Origin: Halorubrum sp. Atlit-26R
Lineage (GTDB): Archaea > Halobacteriota > Halobacteria > Halobacteriales > Haloferacaceae
Length of the DNA: 64,000 bases
Assembly: GCF_003666015.1 (NCBI RefSeq)
Contig: NZ_QPLT01000015.1
Location: forward strand, 1 to 64,000
Reading direction: 5' to 3'
Below, piece by piece: positions 16,815 through 26,500 of the stretch. The notes under the pieces were generated by a model. It was not told the DNA's origin. It did not search any database and worked only from the letters and a program-made list of their open reading frames with translations. Each line of letters begins with the position of its first letter. The first letter of the stretch is position 1. A program made the translations under genes and the position numbers.

Positions 16815-18287
16815 TTAGTCTGCGTAACCCATATCCTTAAGGTGCTCTTTTGTTTTCTCGTCAAGTGAAGCTTCGTCGGGAGAAATTTCTGATGGATTTC
16901 CTTCCGTCTCGTGCCACTCCGAGAGGAATTGTGACAGCTGTCGATACACACCCGGATATTCGGAATTGACCGCGTTTTCCTCGTCGGGAAGCCGGTAGAG
17001 ATCCGTCTGTCGGTCCGTTTGTACGAGCTTGAACTCAGTCGTTCTAGCAGTCGTTATCTCCGACTGTGGCAAATCGGAACGATCAAAATTCGGGTTACAC
17101 TCCAGCAGGCTCTCGTAATTCTCCTGTGATTCGTCGTCAACCGACTCCAAGTGCTCTTGACTGATGGCCACGTCCCGGGTTTCACTGCGGAGATCGACCC
17201 CTTGGAACTGACTCGTATCTGCTCCGACCCGTTCCAGTATCGTCTGTATTACGTCCATGTGCTGTGTCGGTCTCAAGCTGTGTCGCGATATGCCTTCCAG
17301 GCCGTAGACGACGAGCGGGACGTGTATCAACGCGTCGTGGAGTACAGTACCGACCGGATAGTGTCCCAGTAGATTACGCTCTCCGAGAAGATCACCGTGA
17401 TCCGCAGTAATCACGATTATCGTATCCTCGAACGTCGATCTGATGTAATCTACGAGGCTACCTACGCAACTGTCGGTATATCTGATACAAGAGTCATACA
17501 TGGAAACCAACGTTCGTAGGTCACTCTCAGAGAGCGGAAGGCCGTCGGCGATCAGCTGATTGAGGTTCTCATGAACCTCGTTTGCGAGTGAAACTGCTTC
17601 GTCCCCGTCGACCGTACTATTTTCGAGGAACGTCTCCTCGTACGCCTTGGGAGGGACGTACGGGAGGTGTGGGTCATCAAAGTGGACGTAGCAAAACACC
17701 GGTTCGCTTCCCTTCGACGCACGTTTGAGCTTCCGTTTGGTTATATCCGTGGTGAAAAACGAATTCTGTTTGCCGTGTGCACTAACATCGAGAGTGAACC
17801 CCGGCCCGTGCTCTCGGAGGTATAGGGGATACTTCGCGGCGCTGAGCCCCAATTCACGAGAAACAAAATCATCTAGCGTGTAGGGAGACGATTTCGTAAA
17901 GTCGTCGAACCGCTCGTCCAACCCCTTCGCTGCTCCTGCGTAGTTGTTCTCGGAAACCCCGATCGTCCGGTACCCGATTTCGGAAAGCAACTCCGGTGCT
18001 GTCTCAATCTCTTCCGGAATGCGTGCCGAGGACTCCATCCCGAGCATCCGATGACGTGATGGGTACATACCCGTCAACATAGACGGGACCGATATCGGTG
18101 TCCGTGAACTGTGTGCTATCGCGTGTTCGAAGTTAATTCCCCCTTCCGACAAAATGCGTGAGAGCTCCGGGGTTGTCGTGCGATCATAGCCATTGATCGA
18201 CGTGTGGTCGGCCCGAACACTATCCAAAGTTATCCACACTATGTTCGGTTTATTCGAGGGGATGGGAGCAGACATCTCGCCAGACAT
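16815..18287 (-). CDS. Sulfatase-family protein, long form
   Basis: A 490-residue protein, convergent with the previous gene. It has the standard sulfatase plan: KPNIVWITLDSVRADHTSIN with the paired metal Asp, the nucleophile block SSRTPISVPSMLTGMYPSRH (Ser, not Cys, at the modified position), HFDDPHLPYVPPKAYEETF, and VITADHGDLLGERNLLGHYP. The Ser form would need conversion to formylglycine by a Ser-type system or act as a phosphatase/phosphotransferase. The C-terminus ends EHLKDMGYAD. ATG 18287 chosen; ATG 18275 (MSAPIPSNKPN) is also possible. No signal peptide. Confidence 0.85.
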   Translation of the reverse strand: MSGEMSAPIPSNKPNIVWITLDSVRADHTSINGYDRTTTPELSRILSEGGINFEHAIAHSSRTPISVPSMLTGMYPSRHRMLGMESSARIPEEIETAPELLSEIGYRTIGVSENNYAGAAKGLDERFDDFTKSSPYTLDDFVSRELGLSAAKYPLYLREHGPGFTLDVSAHGKQNSFFTTDITKRKLKRASKGSEPVFCYVHFDDPHLPYVPPKAYEETFLENSTVDGDEAVSLANEVHENLNQLIADGLPLSESDLRTLVSMYDSCIRYTDSCVGSLVDYIRSTFEDTIIVITADHGDLLGERNLLGHYPVGTVLHDALIHVPLVVYGLEGISRHSLRPTQHMDVIQTILERVGADTSQFQGVDLRSETRDVAISQEHLESVDDESQENYESLLECNPNFDRSDLPQSEITTARTTEFKLVQTDRQTDLYRLPDEENAVNSEYPGVYRQLSQFLSEWHETEGNPSEISPDEASLDEKTKEHLKDMGYAD

Positions 18288-18390
18288 ACCTGCTTAGAAC
18301 TGTCGGGACTACAAATCGTTTGCCCAGTACTTCTGACAACTTTCGCTCAGCGAACGAACCAACCAGAAACGTATATCGACACTATTATAC

Positions 18391-19272
18391 TCAATATTTG
18401 AGGACCCCGATAAAGAAACTCAAAATACATTTAGAGATTGGGACCGGCCGCTTCTGAACGTACTTTTCGAATACGAGTTGGTATACGCTCTCTGGGCTAC
18501 CACACAACCGAAAAAAAAGCATGAATAAGGCGAGCACTGAAGCCGAAAGGCCGAAATTCTTCCTCACGAACCGGCCGTGGTTACGGAACCGCCAAGTGAA
18601 TAGTTCTGGTGTGAATTCGTCTCCCTTCTCCTTGTGATAGCAAAGCAGGTTCGGATCGTAACAAATCCTCCCGAACTCGCTAATACGAGCAAACACGTCG
18701 GTCTCTTCTCTCTGTGAGTGACCACCGTACCCGGTGTCGAACCCCCCGATCTCTCGAAGGGTCTCTCTCAAGAAACTCATGTTCGCCCCCTTAAGAGTGT
18801 CCACGTATATTGCTTCTTCGGGGATAAGTGTCGAAGCATCCCCGTAAATCGTTCCCACCCTCGTAATGGATAGAGTAGAAAAATCACACACGCCATAGTC
18901 CGTCTGCTCCGCGACCGGGGGGCAAGGCCCCCCAGCAGCCACTAGATCGTCGCCCTCCTCGAATCGACTTCGCACCCGATCTCCGAAGTCTTCTGGGCAA
19001 TAAACATCATCATCAATGAACGTTACCACCTCAGTCGAGAGTGAGTTGATCGCCTGATTCCGTGCCGCCTGCATGTTCTCTTGGGGGCCTCTCTGATAGC
19101 GGATCCCATCTTTGGTTTCACACCAAGTTTCCAATTTTTCCCCCGATGAATCGTCCACGACGAGGACTTGTTCAAATTTGGTTAAATCGATCTGTAGGAG
19201 TGTCTCTACGGTATCGACAAACCGATCCATCGTGACGATAGCAAGGCCGACAGTAGTGTCATTCGATGTCAT
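18391..19272 (-). CDS. Glycosyltransferase family 2
   Basis: A 293-residue GT-A enzyme. It shows TTVGLAIVTMDRFVDTVETL, VLVVDDSSGEKLETW, the acceptor/ribose part ENMQAARNQAINSLSTEVVT and the DxD-like FIDDDVYCPEDF. The catalytic-side region is FLRETLREIGGFDTGYGGHS followed by QREETDVFARI. A single hydrophobic segment near the C-terminus (SASVLALFMLFFRLC) and a final one (CILSFFIGVLKY) suggest membrane attachment. It starts 2 bp after the stop of the upstream GT2, so the two are coupled. Donor and acceptor unknown. Confidence 0.85.
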   Translation of the reverse strand: MTSNDTTVGLAIVTMDRFVDTVETLLQIDLTKFEQVLVVDDSSGEKLETWCETKDGIRYQRGPQENMQAARNQAINSLSTEVVTFIDDDVYCPEDFGDRVRSRFEEGDDLVAAGGPCPPVAEQTDYGVCDFSTLSITRVGTIYGDASTLIPEEAIYVDTLKGANMSFLRETLREIGGFDTGYGGHSQREETDVFARISEFGRICYDPNLLCYHKEKGDEFTPELFTWRFRNHGRFVRKNFGLSASVLALFMLFFRLCGSPESVYQLVFEKYVQKRPVPISKCILSFFIGVLKY

Positions 19273-19274
19273 CT

Positions 19275-20180
19275 TTAAGTTAAAACCTGATCACGTGCCC
19301 GGTTGCTGAGCTTCCAGCCAGGTCTCCCGAAAACGCTTGCGAGTATTTTAAACGGGCACAGTATACCTGGATCCGGGTTGACTCGACAATGTTTGAACAT
19401 AGAGGTTACGGCAGTCAGAGACCAAACCCTGTTCTCCAAGTAGTATTTCGCTTTGGTGAATTCTGTCTCCGAAAGCGCCTTCTGCTGTACTTCCTTCGGG
19501 TGTTTTTGATAGAGCTTCGAGTATTTCTCTATTATCTCGAATCGCCCCTCAAAGGCACCTTTCGACGCACCCCTCGCATCGGGAGAACGACTCTTTTCCA
19601 CGAGCACCTCGTCAGCGAAGTCAAACTCACCGAACCTGGCTAGTTCGATCATCATCTGTAAATCGTCCCCGCCAGGTAGCTCAACGAACATCTCCGACTG
19701 TTCGATTGCGCTTCTTCGTATCAACATCGTCGAAGTCATACAGGGCCACATCTCGAATTCGAGTGCGTTGCGTAACACCTCTCCTCTACACGCATGATGC
19801 GGATGCTGTGACTCTCCGTCGAACTCTACACCCGAGTAAACGACAGCCAGCTCATCTCGACCGCGCATGGTTTCGACTGACTTTTCTATCTTTTCCGGCT
19901 TCAGTCGGTCATCATCGTCGAGAAAGTGAATGAAATCTCCGGACGATAGCTCGAATCCGGTCTGCCTCGCTGAGTTTGCCCCTTGATTCCCTTCTAATTG
20001 AACGTACAATACATCTTCTCGAGAATCGAGCCACTGGGATGCGTAGCCCTCCCCGGAGTCGTCGACGACGATTACCTCAACGTTTTCGTACGTCTGTGAA
20101 ACCGCACTCTCGACGGCATCAACGACATCTCTTCGATAGTATGTCGGTATTATCACGCTCACAAGGGGCGACGGTCTCAT
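19275..20180 (-). CDS. Glycosyltransferase family 2
   Basis: A 301-residue GT-A enzyme: LVSVIIPTYYRRDVVDAVES, VEVIVVDDSGEGYASQWL, GNQGANSARQTGFELSSGDF and the metal site FIHFLDDDDRLKPEKIEKS. The later part (MTSTMLIRRSAIEQSEMF, ELPGGDDLQMMIELARFGEF) gives the usual acceptor-site ED-like residues. It is soluble. Middle gene of a three-gene minus-strand run (21410 to 18391). Likely adds a sugar to the dolichol-linked glycan; specificity cannot be read from the sequence. Confidence 0.85.
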   Translation of the reverse strand: MRPSPLVSVIIPTYYRRDVVDAVESAVSQTYENVEVIVVDDSGEGYASQWLDSREDVLYVQLEGNQGANSARQTGFELSSGDFIHFLDDDDRLKPEKIEKSVETMRGRDELAVVYSGVEFDGESQHPHHACRGEVLRNALEFEMWPCMTSTMLIRRSAIEQSEMFVELPGGDDLQMMIELARFGEFDFADEVLVEKSRSPDARGASKGAFEGRFEIIEKYSKLYQKHPKEVQQKALSETEFTKAKYYLENRVWSLTAVTSMFKHCRVNPDPGILCPFKILASVFGRPGWKLSNRARDQVLT

Positions 20181-20246
20181 TGGATTCGTGGTAGTAACAC
20201 TACGTCAAAGGTCTGCTGGCCTCGATTTTCCCTTCGATAACGATCC

Positions 20247-21410
20247 TCACTTCCCAGATCCGGAGATTTCACTGTACCAGTCTGGTTCTGTGTTCGATTT
20301 CTGGACAGCATCCCAAACAGCGCTACGTACCCGATCGTGGAAGGCGTCCACCGAAAAGCGATCCGCGAACTCCTCAATCTCTCCGCTTTCCCATTTCACA
20401 CCCTCGCTCTCGAACCGTGCCACCGCTTCTCGGATCGATGTGCCGCTCGGGTCTCTCGCGAAGGAATATCCGTTCTTGCCGTCGACGATCTGGTACTGCG
20501 TCATCCCTTCTTCTACGCCGATCAATGGCGTTCCAGCGGCGAGTGCCTCTACGGGAGAAATACCGAAGTCTTCGTCTTGGCCGTTGAAGACAAAAGCTCT
20601 CGCCTCCGCCAGCAGTTCTTTTTTTGTGGACTCACTAACGTAGCCCGCAAACTCGACGTTCTCTCCCGCCATGCGTTCAAGCTTCTCGCGCTCTGGGCCG
20701 TCACCGGCGACGACGAGTGTCGCGTCAAGGTTATCGAAAGCTCGGACGATATCGTCGACACTTTTGTGCCAATCTAGCCGGGAGAGGGTGAGGTAGTAGT
20801 CGTTCGTCTCGGCGTCGTCGGGGGAGTACTCGTGTGTGTCGACCGGTGGATACACCACCTCAATCTTCTCCGCCGGGATCCCCCAGTAGCGGATCATCCG
20901 TCGTTTCACTTGTTCGGAGTTCGCGAGGAATAGGTTTGGCTTGTGGGTATTGTGGTCGAACGCAACGCGGATAGCGTAGTACAACAGTAGTTTTACTGGC
21001 GTGAGACTACCGTCACCGAGTTCGTCAATCTGGTCCGACTGGCGTCGGTTCGTGTGATGGATGTACGCGACCCACGTCTGTTCGGTGGGGGGGACGTAGA
21101 ACAGCGGTTCGTTCCCACTTGTAACAAGTACGTCGTGCCCACGGAGCGGTTCCGCGACCTGCCAGCCCAGCATGTGAGAGAGCATTCGGGCCATGCCACC
21201 CCGACGAAGTGCCCACCCGTGGATTCGTCCGTTGATTATCTGAGTCGTTTCGATATCATCGGGTTCGATAGTTTCGTCCCGCCATCCGACGTAGAGCGGA
21301 GTCGTATCAAACACACGTGAGAGTTCCCACGCGACGCGATCACCACCGCCGTTGACGTGTTCGCCCCAGTGAGCGACTGCGATGTCCTCACCAATAGAGT
21401 CCCCGCTCAT
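20247..21410 (-). CDS. Glycosyltransferase family 4 (GT-B fold)
   Basis: A 387-residue retaining-type GT-B enzyme. The N-terminal domain starts with AHWGEHVNGGGDRVAWELSR. The linker HKPNLFLANSEQVKRRMIRY is followed by the donor domain: EVVYPPVDTHEYSP, YYLTLSRLDWHKSVDDIVRA, TLVVAGDGPEREKLERMAGE, VEFAGYVSESTKKELLAEAR, and the ExE-like motif GQDEDFGISPVEALAAGTPL. All are standard GT4 features. First gene of the minus-strand GT run. Donor sugar unknown. Confidence 0.87.
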   Translation of the reverse strand: MSGDSIGEDIAVAHWGEHVNGGGDRVAWELSRVFDTTPLYVGWRDETIEPDDIETTQIINGRIHGWALRRGGMARMLSHMLGWQVAEPLRGHDVLVTSGNEPLFYVPPTEQTWVAYIHHTNRRQSDQIDELGDGSLTPVKLLLYYAIRVAFDHNTHKPNLFLANSEQVKRRMIRYWGIPAEKIEVVYPPVDTHEYSPDDAETNDYYLTLSRLDWHKSVDDIVRAFDNLDATLVVAGDGPEREKLERMAGENVEFAGYVSESTKKELLAEARAFVFNGQDEDFGISPVEALAAGTPLIGVEEGMTQYQIVDGKNGYSFARDPSGTSIREAVARFESEGVKWESGEIEEFADRFSVDAFHDRVRSAVWDAVQKSNTEPDWYSEISGSGK

Positions 21411-21524
21411 TTATCAAGAAATGGTTGGCACTCCGCTAAAGACTTCACGAATAGGCACCGACCAGTTCAACGCCGCCACAGTACACCGCTGACTTCTTGA
21501 AGGAGAGATTTCTAACCTCACCCG

Positions 21525-22505
21525 ATGGAATCGAATCTTGAGGAGTGGGTTTCCGAACTGCGCGATCATGTTCGAGAGCATCCGAAACGTGCGCCACTCT
21601 ACTTCGTATTCACACTTTATTTAATCGTATGGTATGCGATCACCTCTCGCTATCCGATCGGCAAAAACGTTTATGAGAAGGATTGGGATTTGCTTATCGT
21701 CCTTGACGCCTGTCGGGTCGACACACTTCGCGAAGTCGCGAACGAGTACGAATTCATTAGGGATGTCGGGAGTGTATGGTCTATCGGGAGTCAGTCGGCA
21801 GAGTGGATGTCGAACACGTTTACCGAGGAGTACCGTGACGAAATCAAGGATACTTCCTATATTTCCGCCAACGGATATAGTGAATCAGTATTGGAGGCGG
21901 GGCTGCGCCCCCCGGCGAACAACACTCTCCCTATTGATTTATCATCGTGGTCTGTTGTTCCAGGTCACGATTTTAATTCGCACGTACAAGTCTGGAAGAC
22001 CAACCATGATGAGAAGTACCGAACCATTCACCCGGAACCGATGACCGATCAAACGATTGAGGAGGGTCGTCGGGGAAGTGCTGAGCGGATCATCGCACAT
22101 TACACCCAACCACATCTCCCCTATGTTGGAGCAGCAGTATCCGAAAGTCGTGAACCCACCGAACTAGAAGACCGCGGCTACGAACTACTCGAGGAGGGCC
22201 GAGATTCGCGTGACGAGGTTCTCAACGCGTACAAGGAGACCCTCCGGTGGGTTCTCGACGATGTCGAAGAACTCTTACAGAACATCGACGCGGAGAAGGT
22301 AGTGATAACGTCGGACCACGGCGAAGCATTCGGGGAAGGGAAAGCGTATGGCCATCCAGAGGGGTTCCCTCATCCTGCTGTGAAAAAAGTACCGTGGGTG
22401 GTAACGAAAGCGACCGACGAGAAGACACGCGAACCGGATACGGAATCGGACACCTCCGTCGAGACGGATATCGAAGAACACCTGCGAGACCTCGGATATC
22501 GTTGA
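21525..22505 (+). CDS. Membrane-anchored alkaline-phosphatase-superfamily protein, short form
   Basis: A 326-residue protein with one N-terminal membrane helix (PLYFVFTLYLIVWYAIT, about residues 23-40). The AP-fold parts are WDLLIVLDACRVDTLREV, SIGSQSAEWMSNTFTEEY (nucleophile region), HYTQPHLPYVGAA and VVITSDHGEAFGEGKAYGHP. It belongs to the same subfamily as the protein at 14602 (shared D-x-CR-x-D and EW-x-x-x-TF blocks) and ends EHLRDLGYR. It faces the GT4 gene and overlaps no other. It may act on lipid-linked or nascent glycan at the membrane; the reaction is not known. Confidence 0.75.
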   Translation: MESNLEEWVSELRDHVREHPKRAPLYFVFTLYLIVWYAITSRYPIGKNVYEKDWDLLIVLDACRVDTLREVANEYEFIRDVGSVWSIGSQSAEWMSNTFTEEYRDEIKDTSYISANGYSESVLEAGLRPPANNTLPIDLSSWSVVPGHDFNSHVQVWKTNHDEKYRTIHPEPMTDQTIEEGRRGSAERIIAHYTQPHLPYVGAAVSESREPTELEDRGYELLEEGRDSRDEVLNAYKETLRWVLDDVEELLQNIDAEKVVITSDHGEAFGEGKAYGHPEGFPHPAVKKVPWVVTKATDEKTREPDTESDTSVETDIEEHLRDLGYR

Positions 22506-22526
22506 TCGCTGCTTACCGTTACTTAT

Positions 22527-23465
22527 TCACGAGTTTGCCTTCTCCACCAGATCCGACGTTACCATCGCGTACAGATACCCCAACCCGACGGCCGCGGTGA
22601 ACGCTCCGATCGCACCGAGCTGCGTCACCGCCGCGGTCGACGGCGACCGAACGAGCCCCTCCACCCGGCGCGGTACGCGGTCCGTCAGCAACCATTTAAG
22701 ATAATCGCCCTTGGCGTCTGGTGCGTCCGGGTACAACAGATCCATCACGCGTTTGGAGTACCCCTGCCAGAACGACCGGAACACTAGCCACCGGAACTGC
22801 CCGCGGTACTCGAACAGCGTGTGATGGACGACGGCGTCTTCGGTGTACACCATTCCCCGGCCGAACTCCTCCAGCAGCCGAATTCCGACCGGCGCCTCGT
22901 GAGCCTGTAGGTGCTTGTCGCCCTTCCGGCCCGTGTTCGGGTCATACCCGCCGACCTCAAGAAACGCATCTCGTCGGTACGAGATGTTCGATCCGTACGT
23001 GTTCCGGACCTCCTCGCCGTCCTCGGCGAAGTTCGGCTCGACGCACCCAACGAGCCAGTAGAACTCCTCGGGGAAGAAGTCGGGCCGCTCCCCCTTCCAG
23101 TTCGGACGCACGTCGCCGCCGGCCGCGATCGCGTCCGTCTCCTCGTACACCTCGACGAGGTTCGCAAGCCAGTCCGGCTCCGCTACCCCGTCGTCGTCGA
23201 TGAACGCGACGATCTCCCCAGACGCCAGCTCCGCGCCACGCGTCCGACTGTACGAGATTCCCTGGTTCTCGTCGTTGTCGGAGATCACGACGTTCTCGCG
23301 GTCGCCGAAGTCCGTGACCGCCCGCTCGTACACCTCTGGGTTGCCGTCGATCACGAGCACGACTTCTATCGGATCGTAGGTCTGTGCGAGGACGCTTTCG
23401 ACAGCCTCCGTAAAGACGTCGTAGCGGTCCATCGTGTACGTACAGACGACGACGGAGACCTTCAT
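22527..23465 (-). CDS. aglG: Glycosyltransferase family 2, AglG/AglI-like
   Basis: A 312-residue GT2: MKVSVVVCTYTMDRYDVFTE, VEVVLVIDGNPEVYERAV, DNDENQGISYSRTRGAELAS, IVAFIDDDGVAEPDWLANLV and GGYDPNTGRKGDKHLQAHEA. A C-terminal hydrophobic helix (AVTQLGAIGAFTAAVGLGYL) anchors it. Size and sequence pattern match AglG of Haloferax, which transfers glucuronic acid to a monosaccharide-charged dolichol phosphate; the C-terminal helix also fits. It is divergent from aglB with about 100 bp between. Codon use is GC-rich like aglB, so this gene belongs to the stable part of the locus. The symbol is by resemblance only. Confidence 0.7.
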   Translation of the reverse strand: MKVSVVVCTYTMDRYDVFTEAVESVLAQTYDPIEVVLVIDGNPEVYERAVTDFGDRENVVISDNDENQGISYSRTRGAELASGEIVAFIDDDGVAEPDWLANLVEVYEETDAIAAGGDVRPNWKGERPDFFPEEFYWLVGCVEPNFAEDGEEVRNTYGSNISYRRDAFLEVGGYDPNTGRKGDKHLQAHEAPVGIRLLEEFGRGMVYTEDAVVHHTLFEYRGQFRWLVFRSFWQGYSKRVMDLLYPDAPDAKGDYLKWLLTDRVPRRVEGLVRSPSTAAVTQLGAIGAFTAAVGLGYLYAMVTSDLVEKANS

Positions 23466-23562
23466 TATCGCAAAATATCACGCCCGGATCAATAAGGATT
23501 CTGAACCTCCTGCCAGCCAGTTATAACAAGCCTTATGGACGTTTTGCGAGTTACACCGTGTA

Positions 23563-26500
23563 ATGAGCGAACAAACCGACGCCGTCGGGGAGGACGAGAG
23601 ATCGCTCCCCGAGGTCCTCCAACGGTGGTACCACGTTCCGGTCCTCCTCGGAGCCGTCGTGTTCATGTTGTGGACCCGCCTTCGGTCGTATGGGAACTTC
23701 GTCCGCAACGGCGAAGTGTACTTCCGCGGGAACGACGCGTGGTATCACCTCCGGGAAACGAGCTTCCTCCTCCAGAACTGGCCGAACACCATGCCGTTCG
23801 ACCCTTGGACCGGTTTCCCCGTTGGCCGGTCGGCCGGGCAGTTCGGCACACTGTGGGACCACATCATGGTGGTCGGCATCTGGATCGCTCAGCCGATCAT
23901 GGGGAGTCCCGAAGAGGTCATGCTCGTCATGTCCCCCATCGTCGGGGCACTCGTCGCGATTCCGACCTACTTTATCGCGCGTCGGTTCACCGACCGCGTT
24001 CCCGCGCTCGCCGGCACAGTGATACTGGCCTTGTTCTCCGGTACCTTCCTCCGGTACTCGCTCGTCGGTTTTCCGGACCACAGCGCGGCCGAGGTCCTCT
24101 TCCAGAGCACGGCTGTCCTCGCCTTCCTCGTCGCGTTTAGCGTGGCCAACCGCGAGAAGCCGGTCTGGGAACTCGTCGTCGACCGCGACTGGGACGCGCT
24201 CAAACGTCCCGCCGCTTACGCGGTCGCTGCGGGCGTCGCGCTCGGCCTGTACATGTGGACGTGGCAGCCGGGCGTCCTCTTGGTCGGCATCACCGGGGTC
24301 TTCCTTGCGGTGAAGATCACAAGCGATGTCCACCACGGCAAGAGTCCCGAGCCGATCGCCTTCGCGGGCGCGGTCTCGATGACCGTCGCGGGTCTCATGC
24401 AAGTTATCGCGCTCGACAACCTCGAGTTCGGTGTCACCAGCTATTCGCTCACACAGGTCGTCCTCCCACTCGGCGTCGCGGTCGGCGCCATCTTCCTCGC
24501 GTGGCTCGCGCGCCAGTGGGAGTCGCGCGACATCGAGGCGACGAACTACCCACCCGCGGTCAGTGGTCTCATTCTCGCGTCCGCGGCCTTCGTCTGGATC
24601 GCGCTCCCCTCCCTGTGGTCGCTCATCACAAGGAACCTCCTGAACTTCGTCGGCTTCAGCGCGAGTGCGTCGTTCCGCACTATTGGTGAGGGGCAACCCC
24701 CGCTCCAAGACGCCGCCTTCTCGGACTTCGTCCTCTCGCAGTACGGGCTCGCCTTCTTCCTCGCGCTCGCGGCGGTCCTCTACATCCTCGCGCGCCCGCT
24801 GTACCGCTCCGACGACACCAATCACACCCTCTACATCCCGGCCGCGCTCGCGGTCGTCGGCTCCGTCTACGCCGTCCCGCAGGCGTACGGCGCCATCGGT
24901 GGCCTCGTCGGCGTCGACTGGCAGGTGATCGGCCTGCTCATCGCCGCCGCCTTCCTCGTCGGCGCGACGCTGCTCGTCGAGTACGACGCCGAAGAGCTGT
25001 ACTTCGTCGTGTGGGCGGCGTTCATCGGCAGCGCGGCGTTCACGCAGGTCCGCTTCAACTACTACCTTGCCGTCGTCGTCGCGGTCGGCACGGCGTACTT
25101 CCTCCAGGTCGCGCTCGACGCCCTCGACCTCGCCTCGCTCGACGCCGTCCGCGAGATCGAGGGCTGGCAGGTGCTCACCGTCGCCGCCGTGCTCGCGATC
25201 CTCATCGTCCCGCTCGTCGGCGTCGCCACCCCGGTCTGGCAGGCGGGCAACTCCAGCCAGCCGGGGAGCGTCGTCCAGTGGGACGAGAGCCTCCAGTGGA
25301 TGAACGACGAGACGCCCCAGCCGGGCGAACTCGAGGGCGCGGACAACCCCATGGAGCTGTACGGCACCTACGAGCGACCGGCCGACGGCGACTTCGAGTA
25401 CCCGGAGGGCGCGTACGGCGTCCAGTCGTGGTGGGACTACGGCCACTGGATCACCACGCGCGCCGAGCGCATCCCGAACGCCAACCCGTTCCAGCAGAAC
25501 GCGGGCGAAGCGGCCGACTACCTGCTCGCGCCGAGCGAGAAGGAAGCCGCCGAAGTGCTCGCGAGCCAGAGCACCGAGGGCAACGACACCCGCTACGTGA
25601 TGGTCGACTGGCAGATGGCGTCGCCGAACTCCAAGTTCAACGCGCCGGTCACGTTCTACAGCGGGAACGAAACGGTCAACGACTTCAACGAGCTGCTTTA
25701 CCGGCAGGTGGAGGGACAGAACGGGCAGCAGGGCGGCCTCCAGCCCGCGCTCCAGACGCGGACGCAGCGCTACCACGAGAGCCAGATGATCCGGCTCTAC
25801 CAGCACTACGGGAGCGCGGTCGAGCCGCAGCCGGTCGTCCTCGACTGGCAGCCGCAGACCGCACAGACCGCCTCGGGCGAGCAGGTCGACATCAAGGTCC
25901 TCCCGAGCGAGGGGCAGCCGATCCAGCGGTTCGATAACCTCTCCGCCGCGGAGTCGTACGTCGAAGAGGACGGCTCGGCGCAGGTCGGCGGCGTGATGGG
26001 CGTCCCCTCGGAGCGGCTCGACGCCCTCGAACACTACCGGCTCGTTCACGCCACGGAGGCCCCGGGGCGGTCGCCGTACGCCCAGCAGGCGCAGATCCTC
26101 GCCCAGCGGTTCGGCGTCGACCTCCAGGCGACGTTCGGCGAGTCGCTGTTCGGCGCGTTCAGCGACGACTTCGTCAAGACGTTCGAGCGGGTTCCGGGGG
26201 CGACGGTCGAGGGCTCGGGCGCCGAGCCCGGCCAGGAGGTGGAGGCGACCGTCGAGTTGGAGAAGCCGAACGGCCAGACGTTCGAGTACACGCAGTACGC
26301 GACCGCCGACGACGACGGGAGCTTCGAGCTCACGCTCCCGTACTCGACGACGGGCTACGACGAGTTCGGCCCCGAGAACGGCTACACGAACACGAGCGTC
26401 CGAGCGACCGGGCCGTACAACGTCACCACCGAGCGGACGACCGGCGACGACCTGTACACCACCCAGCGCGTCGGGCAGGTCGAGGTGACCGAAGGGCAGG

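Noticed and set aside
23551-26049. Long open frame antisense to aglB
   Set aside because: It is an effect of GC-rich codon use; the protein is Arg/Glu-rich low-complexity sequence with no domain, opposite a clear AglB.
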